Positions 9,588-19,466 of a stretch of DNA of 64,000 bases are shown here, piece after piece. Every line of letters starts with the position of its first letter. The stretch's first letter is position 1. The notes beneath the pieces were generated by a model, which made no database searches, had not been told where the DNA came from, and saw only the letters and a list, made by a program, of their open reading frames with translations. The position numbers and the translations under genes are program-made. The stretch is from assembly GCF_016758255.1 (NCBI RefSeq), contig NZ_QYAD01000003.1, forward strand, positions 124,001 to 188,000. Reading direction: 5' to 3'. This stretch comes from Leucobacter chromiireducens subsp. chromiireducens (GTDB lineage: Bacteria > Actinomycetota > Actinomycetes > Actinomycetales > Microbacteriaceae).

Positions 9588-10711
9588 GCGGTGCCGTTCT
9601 CCCGCGGCATGGGTGCGTCAAGCAGCACCTGACCGACGATCTGCTCTGCGGTGACGCCGTCGAACTCCGCCTCCGGTTCCAGCACAAGGCGGTGCGCGAG
9701 GGTCGGCAGCGCAAGGTCGCGCACATCGTCCGGCGTGACATAGTGGCGTCCCGCTGCCGCGGCCCAGGCGGTCGCGAGGCGCACAAGCGCGAGCGCACCA
9801 CGCACACTGGCGCCCAGGCGCACCTCGCGCGCACGGCGAGTGGCCTCGACGATCTGCACGGCGTAGTCGGCGACGAGCGGGCTCACATGGACACGATCGA
9901 CCAGCGCCTGCGCCTGCGCAACCATCGCGGTCGTGACCACCGGCTCGATGGGCTCCTGCACCCGGCGGTGCTGCTCGAGAATGCGCAGCATCGCGGACGC
10001 ATCCGGGTAGCCGATCGTCGTCTTGATCATGAAGCGGTCGAGCTGCGCCTCCGGCAAACGGTAGGTGCCCGCCTGCTCAATGGGGTTCTGCGTGGCGATC
10101 ACGAGGAACGGATTGCCCACCTCGTGGGAGACCCCGTCGACCGTCACCCGCGCTTCCTCCATCACCTCGAGCAGTGCCGACTGCGTCTTCGGGCTGGCGC
10201 GGTTGATCTCGTCGGCGAGCACCACGTTCGCGAATACTGGGCCCGCATGAAACTCGAACACCCCAGCGCGCTGATCGAACACGGAAATGCCCGTGACGTC
10301 GCCAGGCAGCAAGTCGGGGGTGAACTGAATGCGCGAGGAGGTGCCCTGGATCACTGCCGCGAGCGCGCGCGCGAGCGCCGTCTTGCCCGTGCCGGGCACG
10401 TCCTCGAGCAGCACGTGCCCGCCCGCGAAGGTGCTCGCCAAGACGAGCTCGATGACGCGGCGCTTGCCTTGGACAACCTCGCCGAGCGCGTCTGCGCACG
10501 CGGAGAACACCTGCTGCACCCACCGTGCCTGCTCTGGCCGGAGCGCATCGCTCGCCACGCCACGCGCTGCGCCACCGGTGCCGCCGGAGGGTGCGCTTCC
10601 GAGGGGCGCGCTCGGCCGCGTTGCGGGCTCCGCGCTCGGCGAGGCCGGGACGAGCGTGGGATCGTCGTCCACGGGAAAGTCGTCGCGCGGATCCTGCTGC
10701 TGTGCGTTCAT
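9584..10711 (-). CDS. MoxR-family AAA+ ATPase
   Basis: 375 residues. After a ~65-residue variable N-terminus come the Walker A motif DVPGTGKTALA, Walker B/sensor region VVLADEINRASPKTQSALLE and the MoxR lid domain. MoxR ATPases act as chaperones or assembly factors together with DUF58/VWA partners. ATG at 10711 follows GAGGACTC. The gene begins 43 bases after the Ig-like surface protein, so it can be read from the same transcript. That the Ig protein or the transglutaminase-like protein is its client is an inference from position. Confidence 0.92.
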   Translation of the reverse strand: MNAQQQDPRDDFPVDDDPTLVPASPSAEPATRPSAPLGSAPSGGTGGAARGVASDALRPEQARWVQQVFSACADALGEVVQGKRRVIELVLASTFAGGHVLLEDVPGTGKTALARALAAVIQGTSSRIQFTPDLLPGDVTGISVFDQRAGVFEFHAGPVFANVVLADEINRASPKTQSALLEVMEEARVTVDGVSHEVGNPFLVIATQNPIEQAGTYRLPEAQLDRFMIKTTIGYPDASAMLRILEQHRRVQEPIEPVVTTAMVAQAQALVDRVHVSPLVADYAVQIVEATRRAREVRLGASVRGALALVRLATAWAAAAGRHYVTPDDVRDLALPTLAHRLVLEPEAEFDGVTAEQIVGQVLLDAPMPRENGTA

Positions 10712-10754
10712 GAGTCCTCGTGTGGTTGGGGTGGTCGGTGGAAAAGAATAGGGG

Positions 10755-13700
10755 CTAGGGCGCGCAGACGGGCGCGTTCAGCACTGCCGGAGTGAGCGCT
10801 GCATAGTCGCCTGCCCAGCTCACCGTGAGTGGAACGGTTCCGTCCGCAGGCGCGCCGACCGCGTAGCTGGCGCTGCCTGCAGCCGCGGCCGAGATCGTCG
10901 CGGTCTTCCCGACCGCTGCGGGATCGCCCACCGCCGCGGGGTCGACGCAGCTGCCGTTGAGCTCGACAACCACGGGGCGCGGGGCACCGCTCCAGCGCGC
11001 CGGCGCGGGCTCCGAACACTGTCCGCCAAGGCACTGCTGCACCGTGATCGGGGTTGCGTCGTTTGGGTTCTCGGGCGGGGCCTCGCCGCCACCCGGCAGG
11101 AAGCGGAGCTTCGCGCCGGGGAGGAGCGCCTCGGCGCTCGGCGAGCCCACATAGCCATAGCTTGCGCGGCTGCTGTCGCCCACCGGGGTCGTCGACACCG
11201 CATAGCTCGCACGGGGATCCGGGATCGTGCCGCCCACCTGGGTCTCGCCCGTTGTCGCAGAGCTCACGCCGTACGGACTCGTTGCGCACGCGGCGCCGCG
11301 GTACCAGCCGCCACGCTTCAAATCGGAGAAGGTCGCATTCGCGCTGCCGCCAGCCACACAATCGGGTGCGCTCCCCCGCGGCGCGACTGCGTACCGCAGC
11401 GTGACCGTCTCACTCGCGTGGGCGGAGCCCCCGTCGGGGATCACCGTGGCGCTCGTCGATCCCGATTCGCTCTGCAGCGTGGCGCCGCGCAGGAGCGGAG
11501 CGCCGATCACCCGCCCCTCGGCCTGCGCTGCGGTTCCCGTGTCTGAACCGCCCGGCACCGGGGGAAGCTCGTGCGCGGTCACCGGGGTGACGGTGACGGT
11601 CGCCGCGCCCACGGGCAGGCCGCGGAGGTCGATGCTGCCACGGCTGCCCGAGATCGCGCCCTGGGCGACCCCGCCGACGGCGACCCGCAGCTCACGCGTA
11701 TCCGCGGAGCCGTTCGCTGAGACGCGGAGGCCACCGCTCGCCTGGTCGGTGTTTCCCGCGTCAGGGAGGGACGAGACCGAAAGCGTCGGCTGCTCCGGCG
11801 CACGGTAGGCCCACGCGGTGATCGCACTCGAGGGAGCCGAGTCGCCCACCGAGTTCTGGGCGCGTGCGGTGAAGCTGTTGCGCACGCCGCTCTCGAGCCC
11901 CGTCACCACGCAGTCGAATGCGCCCGATCCTGCCGAGGTGCAGCTCGATGACCCCGCGCCCTGCACACGCACACCCGTCACATCGGGGTGAGCCTGCCGC
12001 CCACCCAGGGTCACCCGGAACGATGCGCTCGACGCGGTAAACCCGGTCTGCGTAATGCTTGCCGGCGCGTCAGGAAGGCCCTGCGCGTCGAGCTCAATCG
12101 AGCCAGCGCCCACCCGTCCCTGCGCGTCGCGCACCGTGTAGCCCACCGTGCACGTACCGCCGGGGCCGTTCGTGTCGGGCCAGCTCACGTTGACGCGCTG
12201 CTCGTCCGACACGGCGAAGCGGGCGATTGAACACCCGGCGCCGTCCACCGACACCACCCGCAGCCCACCGCCGCGCTTCCCGGCAAACGGGTCGTGCTCG
12301 CCGGCCACGCCCACGAGGTCTGCAGCGCAGGGCTGGCCCACCGTGCAGTTCAGCGAGACCGTGCCGCCACGCGGAAGGTCTCGCGGGCTCTCGCCCACCC
12401 GGAGGGTCAGTGGGGCGCGCGATTCACCCGCGCCGGTCACGGATACCGTCAGCGTCTCCTCGACTCCGGCGCGCGCATCTGCGCGGGCCGTCGCCTGCAC
12501 CGTGCCGCCGCCAATCGTCACGTCGAACGCCTCGCTCGCACCGCTCAACGAGAAACGAAGCGCGGAGGCGGAACCGGCCCGCTCACCCTGCCAGGTCACC
12601 ATGTCGCTCAGGGCAATCGTTTCACTCGCTCCCGGCGAAATCGTGCGGGTCAAGGCACGGAGCTCGGCGACAGGCTCACTCGGGATGACGCGGATGGGCA
12701 CGGGCAGCACGGTCCACCGTTCCTGGCCCGAAAGGCGCACTTCCATCTGGCAGCTGTCGGTCCAGGGCTCGCCGCGGCCGGCCAGGTACCGAATCGTGCT
12801 GGAGTTCTCGGCTTCGCAGCGCGCACCGGGGCGCCCAGTCGCGAAGACGCTGCCGCGCAGCTCAATGCGATCGGTGGGTCCGGCATCCACGAGGTCGGCG
12901 ACGCGCGCCGAGACGGTCTCGCCCTCGTCGACCTCGAGCGGCGCGAGCCCAGGCTTCAGCGTGACGCGCAGTTCGTCGAGCGGCGGAATCACGAGGAAGC
13001 CGTAGCTCGCGACAGCGGTGCCGTTCGCGTCTGTCCCACTCACCTTGAAGATCACGAGGTCGCCCGCTGGGTTATAGTCGCCGGCAATCTGCGATCCCGA
13101 AACCCGGTAGTCGCCGCGCTGCGCGTCCCACAGCGAGAGCTTGAGTGTGTCTGGGTCGCCGCCCTGCCAGCGCACTTTCCCCGAGAGCACGTCCACGCCA
13201 CGCCCCGCAAGCTGCGAGCGATCCCGCACGCTGAGCACGGTATCCCGCACTGCGGGTGCCTGCGCTCCGACGCGCTCGGAGGTCTGCACGACGATGAGGC
13301 CCTCCGCGGTGCTCCCACTCTGCTCCGAGCGCACCGAGTAGCGGTACGACACCGTGCCCAGTTCTGCGCCCGCGCGCACTCCGACCCGCCCCTCGGCGAT
13401 CTCGGACACGTCGAGCGCCTCGGCCAAGGCACGGTACTCCGCGCTATCGGGTGCGGCCGTGGTGTTCGGCTGCACCGAGCGCAGGGTGAGCGTGCCGCCC
13501 GCGGGGTCAACATCGTTGTCGAGCGGCCGGATCACCGTCGCGCCGCCCGGCACCAACCGCACTTGGTCGGTCATCGCGGTTGGCGCGCCGCTCGAGTCGC
13601 CCGTCACCACGACGTTGAGCGTGCCGCGCCCGGTTCCGCCGCGGCCATCGCTCACCGTGTAGCGCAGCGGAACGGTGCCCGCCTCGGCCGCCGCAGATGC

Positions 13701-16700
13701 GCCGACCTCGATGCCCGTGCCCGACGCATCGAGCGTGGCAGAGATTCGCGGGTCATCGCCCGCGTCGATGCTCACCAATCGCACGCGATCCCCGTCCGGG
13801 TCCACACCCGTGAGCGGCACGCGCACGCTCGCGCTGCCGCCCGGCGCCACCCGCGCGGTCACTGCGGAGGGCTGCGGATCCCGGTTGGCTCCCGTCCCGA
13901 CCACGGTAAACACGACCTCGCCGGTGTCGCTCAGTTCGGGGGCGCCCGCGGCGTATGCGGTGTAGCTCACACGATAGGTGCCCGGCTTGTCCGGCGCCAC
14001 ATACCGCAGTGTGCCCCCCGCTGCGAAGGCGAGTTCGCCGGCTGCCCCGGAGGAGGTGACCTTCGGGTCCAGCAGCAGACGCTCCCCCGGCGGCGCAACA
14101 TCGTTTTCGAGCACGCGCACGTCGACGGTCGATCCCGCGCGCACGGTCGCGGAGTTGCCGACCGCGATCACCCCAGCGCCGCTGGTCTCGGGCACCTGGA
14201 ACACGGTGAGGCGACCGCGCGCGCTCGCATCGCCCTCCGCCACAGTGATGTCTGCGGAACCAATTCGGCCGGGCGCCCCGTCCGCGGTGTTTCCGGCGAC
14301 GCGCACCCGCGCGTGCTCAACGACGTCGGCCCGCAGATCGCCGTCCACCACGGCAACGCTGCGCACCGCGAGCGCACGGTCCTGCGCCCCAGGAATGGCA
14401 TCGAGCACTTCAACGGTCGAGTCAGCGAGCGGCCGCACATAGGCGCGGAGCGGTGGCAGGACGAGCTGCGGCCCACCCGCCACTGCTGTGACCCGCAGGG
14501 TGCCCGTTGTCTCCGTTCCCGTGACCGCATCGCGCACCGTCATCGCGTAGCTGGATACCCCAGCATCGCTCGCAGTCACCTGCACCGTGCCGGAGGTCTG
14601 CTGCGGAGCCGCCTGCGCCGAACCAGCGAGCGGCACGACGTCGACCAGCGTGAAGGTTCCCGAGCCGCCGGCCACCCGCTCGAGCGGGCGAATCGTGGTC
14701 GGCTGCCCCACCGCGATGGTCGCGGCGGTACCCGTCACGACGGGCACCGCGTCAGCGCGCACCTGCAGCGTCAACTCGCGCTCCGCCTCAGCTCCACGAC
14801 TGTCGCGCACGGTCACGCGCAGCCCAATGTCCGCGGGCCCAGCGTTCGGGTCGGTATGGCGCACCGCCAGGCGCCCGTCCGCAGTGACAATCGCGCGCAC
14901 GGGATCCGCCGCCCGCACGGGCGCCACGCGCGCGAGGGTCATCACATCACCCTCGGGATCGACCCATCCTTCGAGCAGCGGCGCGACGAGCGTACCGCCC
15001 GGCACCACCGCGGGCACGCCCCACTCACGCTGGCACCCCTCCACGGGACACCACGCAGGCGCTCCGTTCTCGTCATCCGCGGCGATGCGCAGCGTGACGG
15101 TCGCGGGCGCCGACTCGAGGGTGCCATCTGAGATCCGGTAGCTGAAGCTTGCGGTGCCCCGCGCGCCGGGTGCGGCCTGGAACACGAGCGACTGCCGATC
15201 TGCGAGCAGCTCGAGCGTGCCGAACTCCTCGGGCAGCGAGGAATCGTCGATCGAGTCGGGCACAACCGTCAGCACGTCGCGCACGTTCGCATCAAAGTCG
15301 TTGAGCAGCACGGGCAGCGGCGTTGGCACCCCGGGGCGGGCGCCGAACGAGTCATCGACGGCGGTGGGCGCCACCTGCTCGGTGACCTCCTCAACCACCA
15401 CGGCGCCACGCAGCTCTTGCGGCGGATCAGCGAGACTCCACTGCGAGAGTGGGATCAGTGCGCCGTCCGGCAGTGTCCACAGCATGCCGGTTCGCGGTTC
15501 GCTCAGCACGGCCCGATCGCCGTTGCTCTGGATCACCGGGGCGAGGTCCGTCGCATCGCGCACCGCGTCATCAAACTGCAGCGGGAGGGTCTCCGCGCGT
15601 GCGCTGCGCCACAGCGTGCCCGCGCCCTGCCCGAGCCATGCGGCAAAGCGCTCGCCCGCCACCTCGCTCGGCCGTGCCGGCGTTCCGCTCGCTTCAGCGA
15701 CGCGCTCGGAATCACGGCCCGGCGAGGCCGCGATAAGGCCCGCCTGGTCTGCGATGAGCGCGGCCGCGCCGTCTGCGCCGCGGCCGGAGCTGCTGAGCTG
15801 CAGGCGGGGCGTCCCCTCAAGGGTGAGCTGCGCGGGATCGGCCCCGGCACGCAGCAACCGGCCGTCTGCCGCATCGAGCAGCACCCAGTCGTCACCGATA
15901 AGCGCAAGCTGCGGCTCCGCCGCGGGCGATCCCGGCAGCTCCGTGGGGCTTCCACGCTCGGTGTCGCGGGGCACGTCAAATCGGCGAATTGTGTGCGACT
16001 CGGCCGAGTACACCGCAACCGTGCCATCGGCGGCGAGGGCAATCGCGGCAGCATCGAGCGCGGTGTCCCCCGCAGCCTCGTCTGCGGCGGCATCGTCGGA
16101 CGCTTCAGGAGCGTTATCCGAGGGCGTCGCGCTCTCTCCGATCGGGCGCAGCGCGGTGAGCTGGCGTTCCAGTTCCTCAGCGCTCGGCACCGCGCTGAGC
16201 GACTCGGCCGCGAGTTCGCCCGCGAGCACGCCGCCCGCCTCCGTGCGCACGGCGACAAAGCGCCCGGCAACGAGCACCTCCCGCGCGCCCTCGGGCAGCC
16301 GGACGCTGCGCGCGGCATCGTCGGAGCCCTGCGATCCCGAGCTGGCTGTCGCGGCCTCGTCGGCACCGTCCGCCGCATCTCCCGAACTCGCTCGATCGCG
16401 GATGCCCAGGTCCTGCGGGGAGCCCGCCGCAATCGGCCACGCCTCTCCCGATCCGTTCGTCAGCACCGCGGCGCTGCCGCCGGCCTGCACGACGCCGCTG
16501 GGTTCAGTGACCTTCCGCACCGTGTCAAGCTCGCCGGTATCCGTGTTCACGCGACCGTATTGGCCCGCGTCGCGCGCCACCCAGACGCCGGGCTCCACGC
16601 GTGGCGTGTCACGCGCGTCGTAGCCGCCCGAGACAATCGCGATGGTCGCGATGAGCGCGGTCGCCGCGCCAGCCGCAACCCACGCCCAGAGACGCCGTCG

Positions 16701-16751
16701 CGACACGGTTTCCCCTGTTCGTGTCTGCCACCCCCGCTGCGCGGCGGTCAC
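10755..16751 (-). CDS. Giant membrane-anchored Ig-like / fibronectin type III repeat protein
   Basis: 1998 residues. Residues ~19-44 form a signal anchor (LWAWVAAGAATALIATIAIV), so nearly the whole chain is outside. Residues ~50-430 look like a beta-propeller with repeating strand patterns. Several cadherin-like/VCBS Ig repeats follow, marked by LLNDFDANVRDVL, LENDVAPPG, GVDPDGDRV and DNDVDPAGGTL, and a fibronectin III-like part begins near PDAPASITQTGF. No sortase motif is seen at the C-terminus (PVCAP). The GTG start overlaps the kinase stop as GTGA, making this the kinase's immediate partner gene. Likely roles are surface adhesion or an extracellular sensor linked to the kinase; both are inferences. 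Confidence 0.85.
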   Translation of the reverse strand: MTAAQRGWQTRTGETVSRRRLWAWVAAGAATALIATIAIVSGGYDARDTPRVEPGVWVARDAGQYGRVNTDTGELDTVRKVTEPSGVVQAGGSAAVLTNGSGEAWPIAAGSPQDLGIRDRASSGDAADGADEAATASSGSQGSDDAARSVRLPEGAREVLVAGRFVAVRTEAGGVLAGELAAESLSAVPSAEELERQLTALRPIGESATPSDNAPEASDDAAADEAAGDTALDAAAIALAADGTVAVYSAESHTIRRFDVPRDTERGSPTELPGSPAAEPQLALIGDDWVLLDAADGRLLRAGADPAQLTLEGTPRLQLSSSGRGADGAAALIADQAGLIAASPGRDSERVAEASGTPARPSEVAGERFAAWLGQGAGTLWRSARAETLPLQFDDAVRDATDLAPVIQSNGDRAVLSEPRTGMLWTLPDGALIPLSQWSLADPPQELRGAVVVEEVTEQVAPTAVDDSFGARPGVPTPLPVLLNDFDANVRDVLTVVPDSIDDSSLPEEFGTLELLADRQSLVFQAAPGARGTASFSYRISDGTLESAPATVTLRIAADDENGAPAWCPVEGCQREWGVPAVVPGGTLVAPLLEGWVDPEGDVMTLARVAPVRAADPVRAIVTADGRLAVRHTDPNAGPADIGLRVTVRDSRGAEAERELTLQVRADAVPVVTGTAATIAVGQPTTIRPLERVAGGSGTFTLVDVVPLAGSAQAAPQQTSGTVQVTASDAGVSSYAMTVRDAVTGTETTGTLRVTAVAGGPQLVLPPLRAYVRPLADSTVEVLDAIPGAQDRALAVRSVAVVDGDLRADVVEHARVRVAGNTADGAPGRIGSADITVAEGDASARGRLTVFQVPETSGAGVIAVGNSATVRAGSTVDVRVLENDVAPPGERLLLDPKVTSSGAAGELAFAAGGTLRYVAPDKPGTYRVSYTAYAAGAPELSDTGEVVFTVVGTGANRDPQPSAVTARVAPGGSASVRVPLTGVDPDGDRVRLVSIDAGDDPRISATLDASGTGIEVGASAAAEAGTVPLRYTVSDGRGGTGRGTLNVVVTGDSSGAPTAMTDQVRLVPGGATVIRPLDNDVDPAGGTLTLRSVQPNTTAAPDSAEYRALAEALDVSEIAEGRVGVRAGAELGTVSYRYSVRSEQSGSTAEGLIVVQTSERVGAQAPAVRDTVLSVRDRSQLAGRGVDVLSGKVRWQGGDPDTLKLSLWDAQRGDYRVSGSQIAGDYNPAGDLVIFKVSGTDANGTAVASYGFLVIPPLDELRVTLKPGLAPLEVDEGETVSARVADLVDAGPTDRIELRGSVFATGRPGARCEAENSSTIRYLAGRGEPWTDSCQMEVRLSGQERWTVLPVPIRVIPSEPVAELRALTRTISPGASETIALSDMVTWQGERAGSASALRFSLSGASEAFDVTIGGGTVQATARADARAGVEETLTVSVTGAGESRAPLTLRVGESPRDLPRGGTVSLNCTVGQPCAADLVGVAGEHDPFAGKRGGGLRVVSVDGAGCSIARFAVSDEQRVNVSWPDTNGPGGTCTVGYTVRDAQGRVGAGSIELDAQGLPDAPASITQTGFTASSASFRVTLGGRQAHPDVTGVRVQGAGSSSCTSAGSGAFDCVVTGLESGVRNSFTARAQNSVGDSAPSSAITAWAYRAPEQPTLSVSSLPDAGNTDQASGGLRVSANGSADTRELRVAVGGVAQGAISGSRGSIDLRGLPVGAATVTVTPVTAHELPPVPGGSDTGTAAQAEGRVIGAPLLRGATLQSESGSTSATVIPDGGSAHASETVTLRYAVAPRGSAPDCVAGGSANATFSDLKRGGWYRGAACATSPYGVSSATTGETQVGGTIPDPRASYAVSTTPVGDSSRASYGYVGSPSAEALLPGAKLRFLPGGGEAPPENPNDATPITVQQCLGGQCSEPAPARWSGAPRPVVVELNGSCVDPAAVGDPAAVGKTATISAAAAGSASYAVGAPADGTVPLTVSWAGDYAALTPAVLNAPVCAP

Positions 16752-17866
16752 CCGCCACCGCCCAGCACCGCCCAGAGGGTGCCTCCCACCACGGCGACCC
16801 CCGCGAGCGCGATGGCCGCTCCGATCAACGCGGCACGCTTCGCGGAGCGCGGCCGCTCGACGATGACACCGTCGGAGTCGACCTCGCGGAGCTCAGCGCG
16901 GGTGCGACGGCCCGGCACCTCGGAAACGACAGGCCCCCGCACGCCCACGGGAATGGTTCCGGTCTGCGGCGTCCAAACTTCCGCGACGATCTCGAGTGGG
17001 GTCACGTCAAAACCGTAGCCGCGCTGCACGTCCTGCAGCGCCGCGCCGAACTCCGCCATCGAAGCGAAACGCTCGGCGGGGGTGCGACGCATCGCACGCG
17101 CGAGCACGGCATCAAACGGCTCGTAGCCCTGCGCACCCGGAATCGGCTGCACTTTGCCTCGCACGATCCGCTCGATGAGCAGCGAGCGCGTGTTCTTCTC
17201 GCGCGTTGCCTCCTCGAAGGGCGAGAGGCCCGCGGCAAACGAGAACAGGGTTGCGCCGAGCGCCCACACCTCTGTGGCGACGCTACCTCTGGTCTCAAGG
17301 CGCACCACTTCGGGTGCCGACCACGGGATAGACATGGCCACCTCGTCAGCGGGCACGGGACCCGCGGGCTCGCCGTTCTCGAGCACGGCGTGGCCGCCCG
17401 CGATCCCAAAGTCCGAGAGCGCGGGTTTGCCGAGCGAGGTGAGCAGCACGTTCGCCGGTTTGATGTCTCGGTGCAGCACACCGGCGCGATGCGCGGTCTC
17501 GAGCGCGCCTGCGAGCCGCACCCCGGCATCGAGCACGTCGCGCAACTGCGCGGGGTTGCGCTTCGTGAGCGCGCCCAACGAGGCCGGGCAGTACTCCATC
17601 ACGAGGAACGGCTGTCCCGCAAGCGACATCCCCGCCTGAAAGATCGACACGATCGAGGGGTGGCTGCTCAGTGCGGCCATCGAATCGGCCTCGCGTTCGA
17701 ACGCGGCGCGCTGCTGCGGGGCCGCGTTCAGCACCTTCACCGCGACCTCGCGGCGGGGGAAGTCTTGTTCGTAGAGGTACACCTGAGCGAAGCCGCCCGA
17801 TCCCAGCGGGCGCACGTAGCTGAACCCCGGGATCGCCGGATGGGAGGCCACGCGCTGCGAGCCCAC
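16748..17866 (-). CDS. Eukaryotic-like Ser/Thr protein kinase with C-terminal membrane helix
   Basis: 372 residues from GTG 17866, chosen because GAGGG lies 7 bases upstream and the kinase glycine loop (LGSGGFAQV) then falls near residue 18. An upstream ATG would add a 51-residue implausible leader crossing the rplA terminator. All catalytic motifs are intact: VAVKVLN, HRDIKPANVLL, SDFGIAGG and WSAPEV. A basic segment (RSAKR) and one transmembrane helix (LIGAAIALAGVAVVGGTLWAVL) close the protein, so there is no ectodomain of its own. The giant Ig protein translated next may supply the outside sensing part. First gene of the seven-gene operon. No PP2C phosphatase is found in the operon. Confidence 0.9.
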   Translation of the reverse strand: MGSQRVASHPAIPGFSYVRPLGSGGFAQVYLYEQDFPRREVAVKVLNAAPQQRAAFEREADSMAALSSHPSIVSIFQAGMSLAGQPFLVMEYCPASLGALTKRNPAQLRDVLDAGVRLAGALETAHRAGVLHRDIKPANVLLTSLGKPALSDFGIAGGHAVLENGEPAGPVPADEVAMSIPWSAPEVVRLETRGSVATEVWALGATLFSFAAGLSPFEEATREKNTRSLLIERIVRGKVQPIPGAQGYEPFDAVLARAMRRTPAERFASMAEFGAALQDVQRGYGFDVTPLEIVAEVWTPQTGTIPVGVRGPVVSEVPGRRTRAELREVDSDGVIVERPRSAKRAALIGAAIALAGVAVVGGTLWAVLGGGG

Positions 17867-17960
17867 GGCTATCCCTCGGCCCCGCAGTGGGGACGTGACG
17901 CCTGGCTCTCGTGCATACCCCCAATGATAGGAGATCGCACCGGCACATCCCGAAACGACG

Positions 17961-17993
17961 CGATCCCCCCGCTCCCAGGGAGCGAGGGGATCG
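17961..17993 (-). terminator. Terminator of rplK-rplA
   Basis: A 14-bp stem (17961-17974 with 17980-17993, one mismatch) around a 5-base loop lies 40 bases beyond the rplA stop and before the kinase gene. There is no strong U tract. It separates the ribosomal-protein transcript from the kinase operon on the same strand. Confidence 0.65.
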
Positions 17994-18032
17994 TGTAGGG
18001 CTCGATGCCGCAGCATCAAGCAACGTGCGAGC

Positions 18033-18722
18033 TTAGAGGCCCGAAACGTCCAGCGGGATTCCGGGACCGAAGGTCGTCGAAACGGCGCCCTTGATCACGT
18101 ACTTGCCCTTGGCCGACGACGGCTTGAGACGCGAGATCTCGTCGAGCACGGACGTGATGTTGTCCGAGAGCTGCTCAGCCGTGAAGGAGGCCTTGCCGAC
18201 GATGAAGTGCACGTTGGCGTGCTTGTCGACGCGGAACTCGATCTTGCCGCCCTTGATGTCGGTCACGGCCTTGGCCGGGTCCGGGGTAACGGTGCCGGTC
18301 TTCGGGTTGGGCATGAGGCCACGGGGACCCAGCACCTTACCGAGGCGGCCAACCTTGCCCATGAGCTCGGGGGTCGACACGGCCGAATCGAAGTCGGTGT
18401 AGCCAGCGGCAACCTTCTCGATCAGCTCGTCGCCACCGACCTCGTCGGCGCCAGCAGCGATTGCTGCCTCAGCCGCGGGGCCAACTGCGAACACGATGAC
18501 GCGGGCGGTCTTGCCCGTGCCGTGGGGCAGGCTGACGGTGCCGCGCACCATCTGGTCTGCCTTGCGGGGGTCCACACCGAGCTTGACGGCGACCTCAACG
18601 GTCGAGTCGGTCTTGGTGGAACCAGTCTCCTTCGCCAGGGCAACTGCCTCGGCGGGAGCGTAGAACTTGTCTGCCTGGATCTTCTCGGCAGCGGCGCGGT
18701 ACGCCTTCGACTTCTGTGCCAT
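18033..18722 (-). CDS. rplA: 50S ribosomal protein L1
   Basis: 229 residues, the usual length for L1. Binds 23S rRNA at the L1 stalk and helps move tRNA out of the E site. Typical L1 features include [21 protein letters not shown] near the N-terminus and [18 protein letters not shown] in the middle. Starts 11 bases after rplK. In many bacteria L1 represses its own operon by binding the rplK leader; I did not identify such a site here. Confidence 0.98.
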   Translation of the reverse strand: MAQKSKAYRAAAEKIQADKFYAPAEAVALAKETGSTKTDSTVEVAVKLGVDPRKADQMVRGTVSLPHGTGKTARVIVFAVGPAAEAAIAAGADEVGGDELIEKVAAGYTDFDSAVSTPELMGKVGRLGKVLGPRGLMPNPKTGTVTPDPAKAVTDIKGGKIEFRVDKHANVHFIVGKASFTAEQLSDNITSVLDEISRLKPSSAKGKYVIKGAVSTTFGPGIPLDVSGL

Positions 18723-18733
18723 CTTCAGTACCC

Positions 18734-19162
18734 TTACTCGACCGTGATGCCCATGGAGCGAGCGGTGCCCGCGATGATCTTCGACGCAGCGTCGAGGTCG
18801 TTCGCGTTGAGATCAGCCTGCTTCTGCTCGGCGATCTGGCGAACCTGCTCAGCCGTCACCTTTGCAACCTTGACGGTGTGCGGGGTGCCGGAGCCCTTCT
18901 GCACGCCAGCAGCCTTCTTCAGGAGCTCAGCGGCGGGCGGGGTCTTGAGGACGAAGGTGAACGAGCGGTCCTCGTACACGGTGATCTCCACCGGAACGAT
19001 GTTGCCGCGCTGGGACTCCGTTGCAGCGTTGTACGCCTTGCAGAATTCCATGATGTTGACGCCGTGCTGACCCAGCGCGGGACCCACGGGGGGTGCCGGG
19101 TTGGCAGCACCGGCAGCGATCTGAAGCTTAATCAGACCGGTAACCTTCTTGGCCTTTGCCAT
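18734..19162 (-). CDS. rplK: 50S ribosomal protein L11
   Basis: 142 residues. Has the L11 N-terminal signature [20 protein letters not shown] and the C-terminal rRNA-binding domain ending in RSMGITVE. L11 forms the base of the ribosomal stalk at the GTPase centre, the target of thiostrepton-type antibiotics. ATG at 19162 is preceded by GGAAAGGAAACAATC. First gene of the rplK-rplA pair, separated from nusG upstream by a strong terminator and a long hairpin, so it should have its own promoter. Confidence 0.98.
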   Translation of the reverse strand: MAKAKKVTGLIKLQIAAGAANPAPPVGPALGQHGVNIMEFCKAYNAATESQRGNIVPVEITVYEDRSFTFVLKTPPAAELLKKAAGVQKGSGTPHTVKVAKVTAEQVRQIAEQKQADLNANDLDAASKIIAGTARSMGITVE

Positions 19163-19306
19163 GATTGTTTCCTTTCCTTCGAACGGGTTTCCCCGCTCTC
19201 CCGCAGTTCCGGCCGATCCGGACGCGGTGTGGTTATGCGCGAACGCACAACTTCACAATCGTACCCCAGTTTTTCCCGCTCCGCACCCAGCCCACTCCCC
19301 TCCCCC

Positions 19307-19377
19307 GATTCGGGGTCACTTGGGCAGGGTGTCGCCTGCCTAGCTGCACTGACACCCTGCCCAAGTGACCCCGAATC
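19307..19377. repeat. Dispersed long-hairpin element, copy 2
   Basis: Perfect 27-bp inverted repeat (19307-19333 and 19351-19377) around a 17-base loop, between nusG and rplK. The arm begins GATTCGGGGTCACTTGGGCA. Compared with copy 1, AGTT is ACTT and the opposite arm changes from AACT to AAGT, a compensatory pair. A separate intrinsic terminator follows nusG, so this element is not needed for termination at this site. Confidence 0.85.
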
Positions 19378-19417
19378 CCGGCGGCGGGGCAGGGCGGGGC
19401 GGGCGCGAAACAAAAAA

Positions 19418-19447
19418 GAGGGCCCCGCGCCGAAGCGCGGGGCCCTC
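19418..19447 (-). terminator. Intrinsic terminator of secE-nusG
   Basis: A perfect 13-bp GC-rich stem (19418-19430 with 19435-19447) closes a UUCG tetraloop on the minus strand and is followed by TTTTTTG. It starts 20 bases after the nusG stop. This is the clearest rho-independent terminator in the window. Confidence 0.95.
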
Positions 19448-19466
19448 TCACATCCGGGAAACCGGA

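Larger units (their letters stand above)
19163..19466. other. nusG-rplK intergenic region (304 bp)
   Basis: Read on the minus strand, it holds in order the nusG terminator (19418-19447), the long-hairpin repeat copy 2 (19307-19377) and then the rplK leader. A weak promoter candidate for rplK has TTGTGA at 19258-19253 and CATAAC at 19237-19232, with a short 15-base spacer. No coding sequence is supported here. Confidence 0.5.

Noticed and set aside
12294..15131. Very long open frame on the strand opposite the Ig-like gene, about 945 codons
   Set aside because: Its His/Arg-rich composition and lack of any domain are typical of an antisense frame in GC-rich DNA; the minus-strand Ig-like protein is coherent throughout.
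16748..18019. Kinase start at an upstream ATG (18019)
   Set aside because: It would place the rplA terminator inside the coding region and add residues unlike any kinase; GTG 17866 has a good ribosome site.
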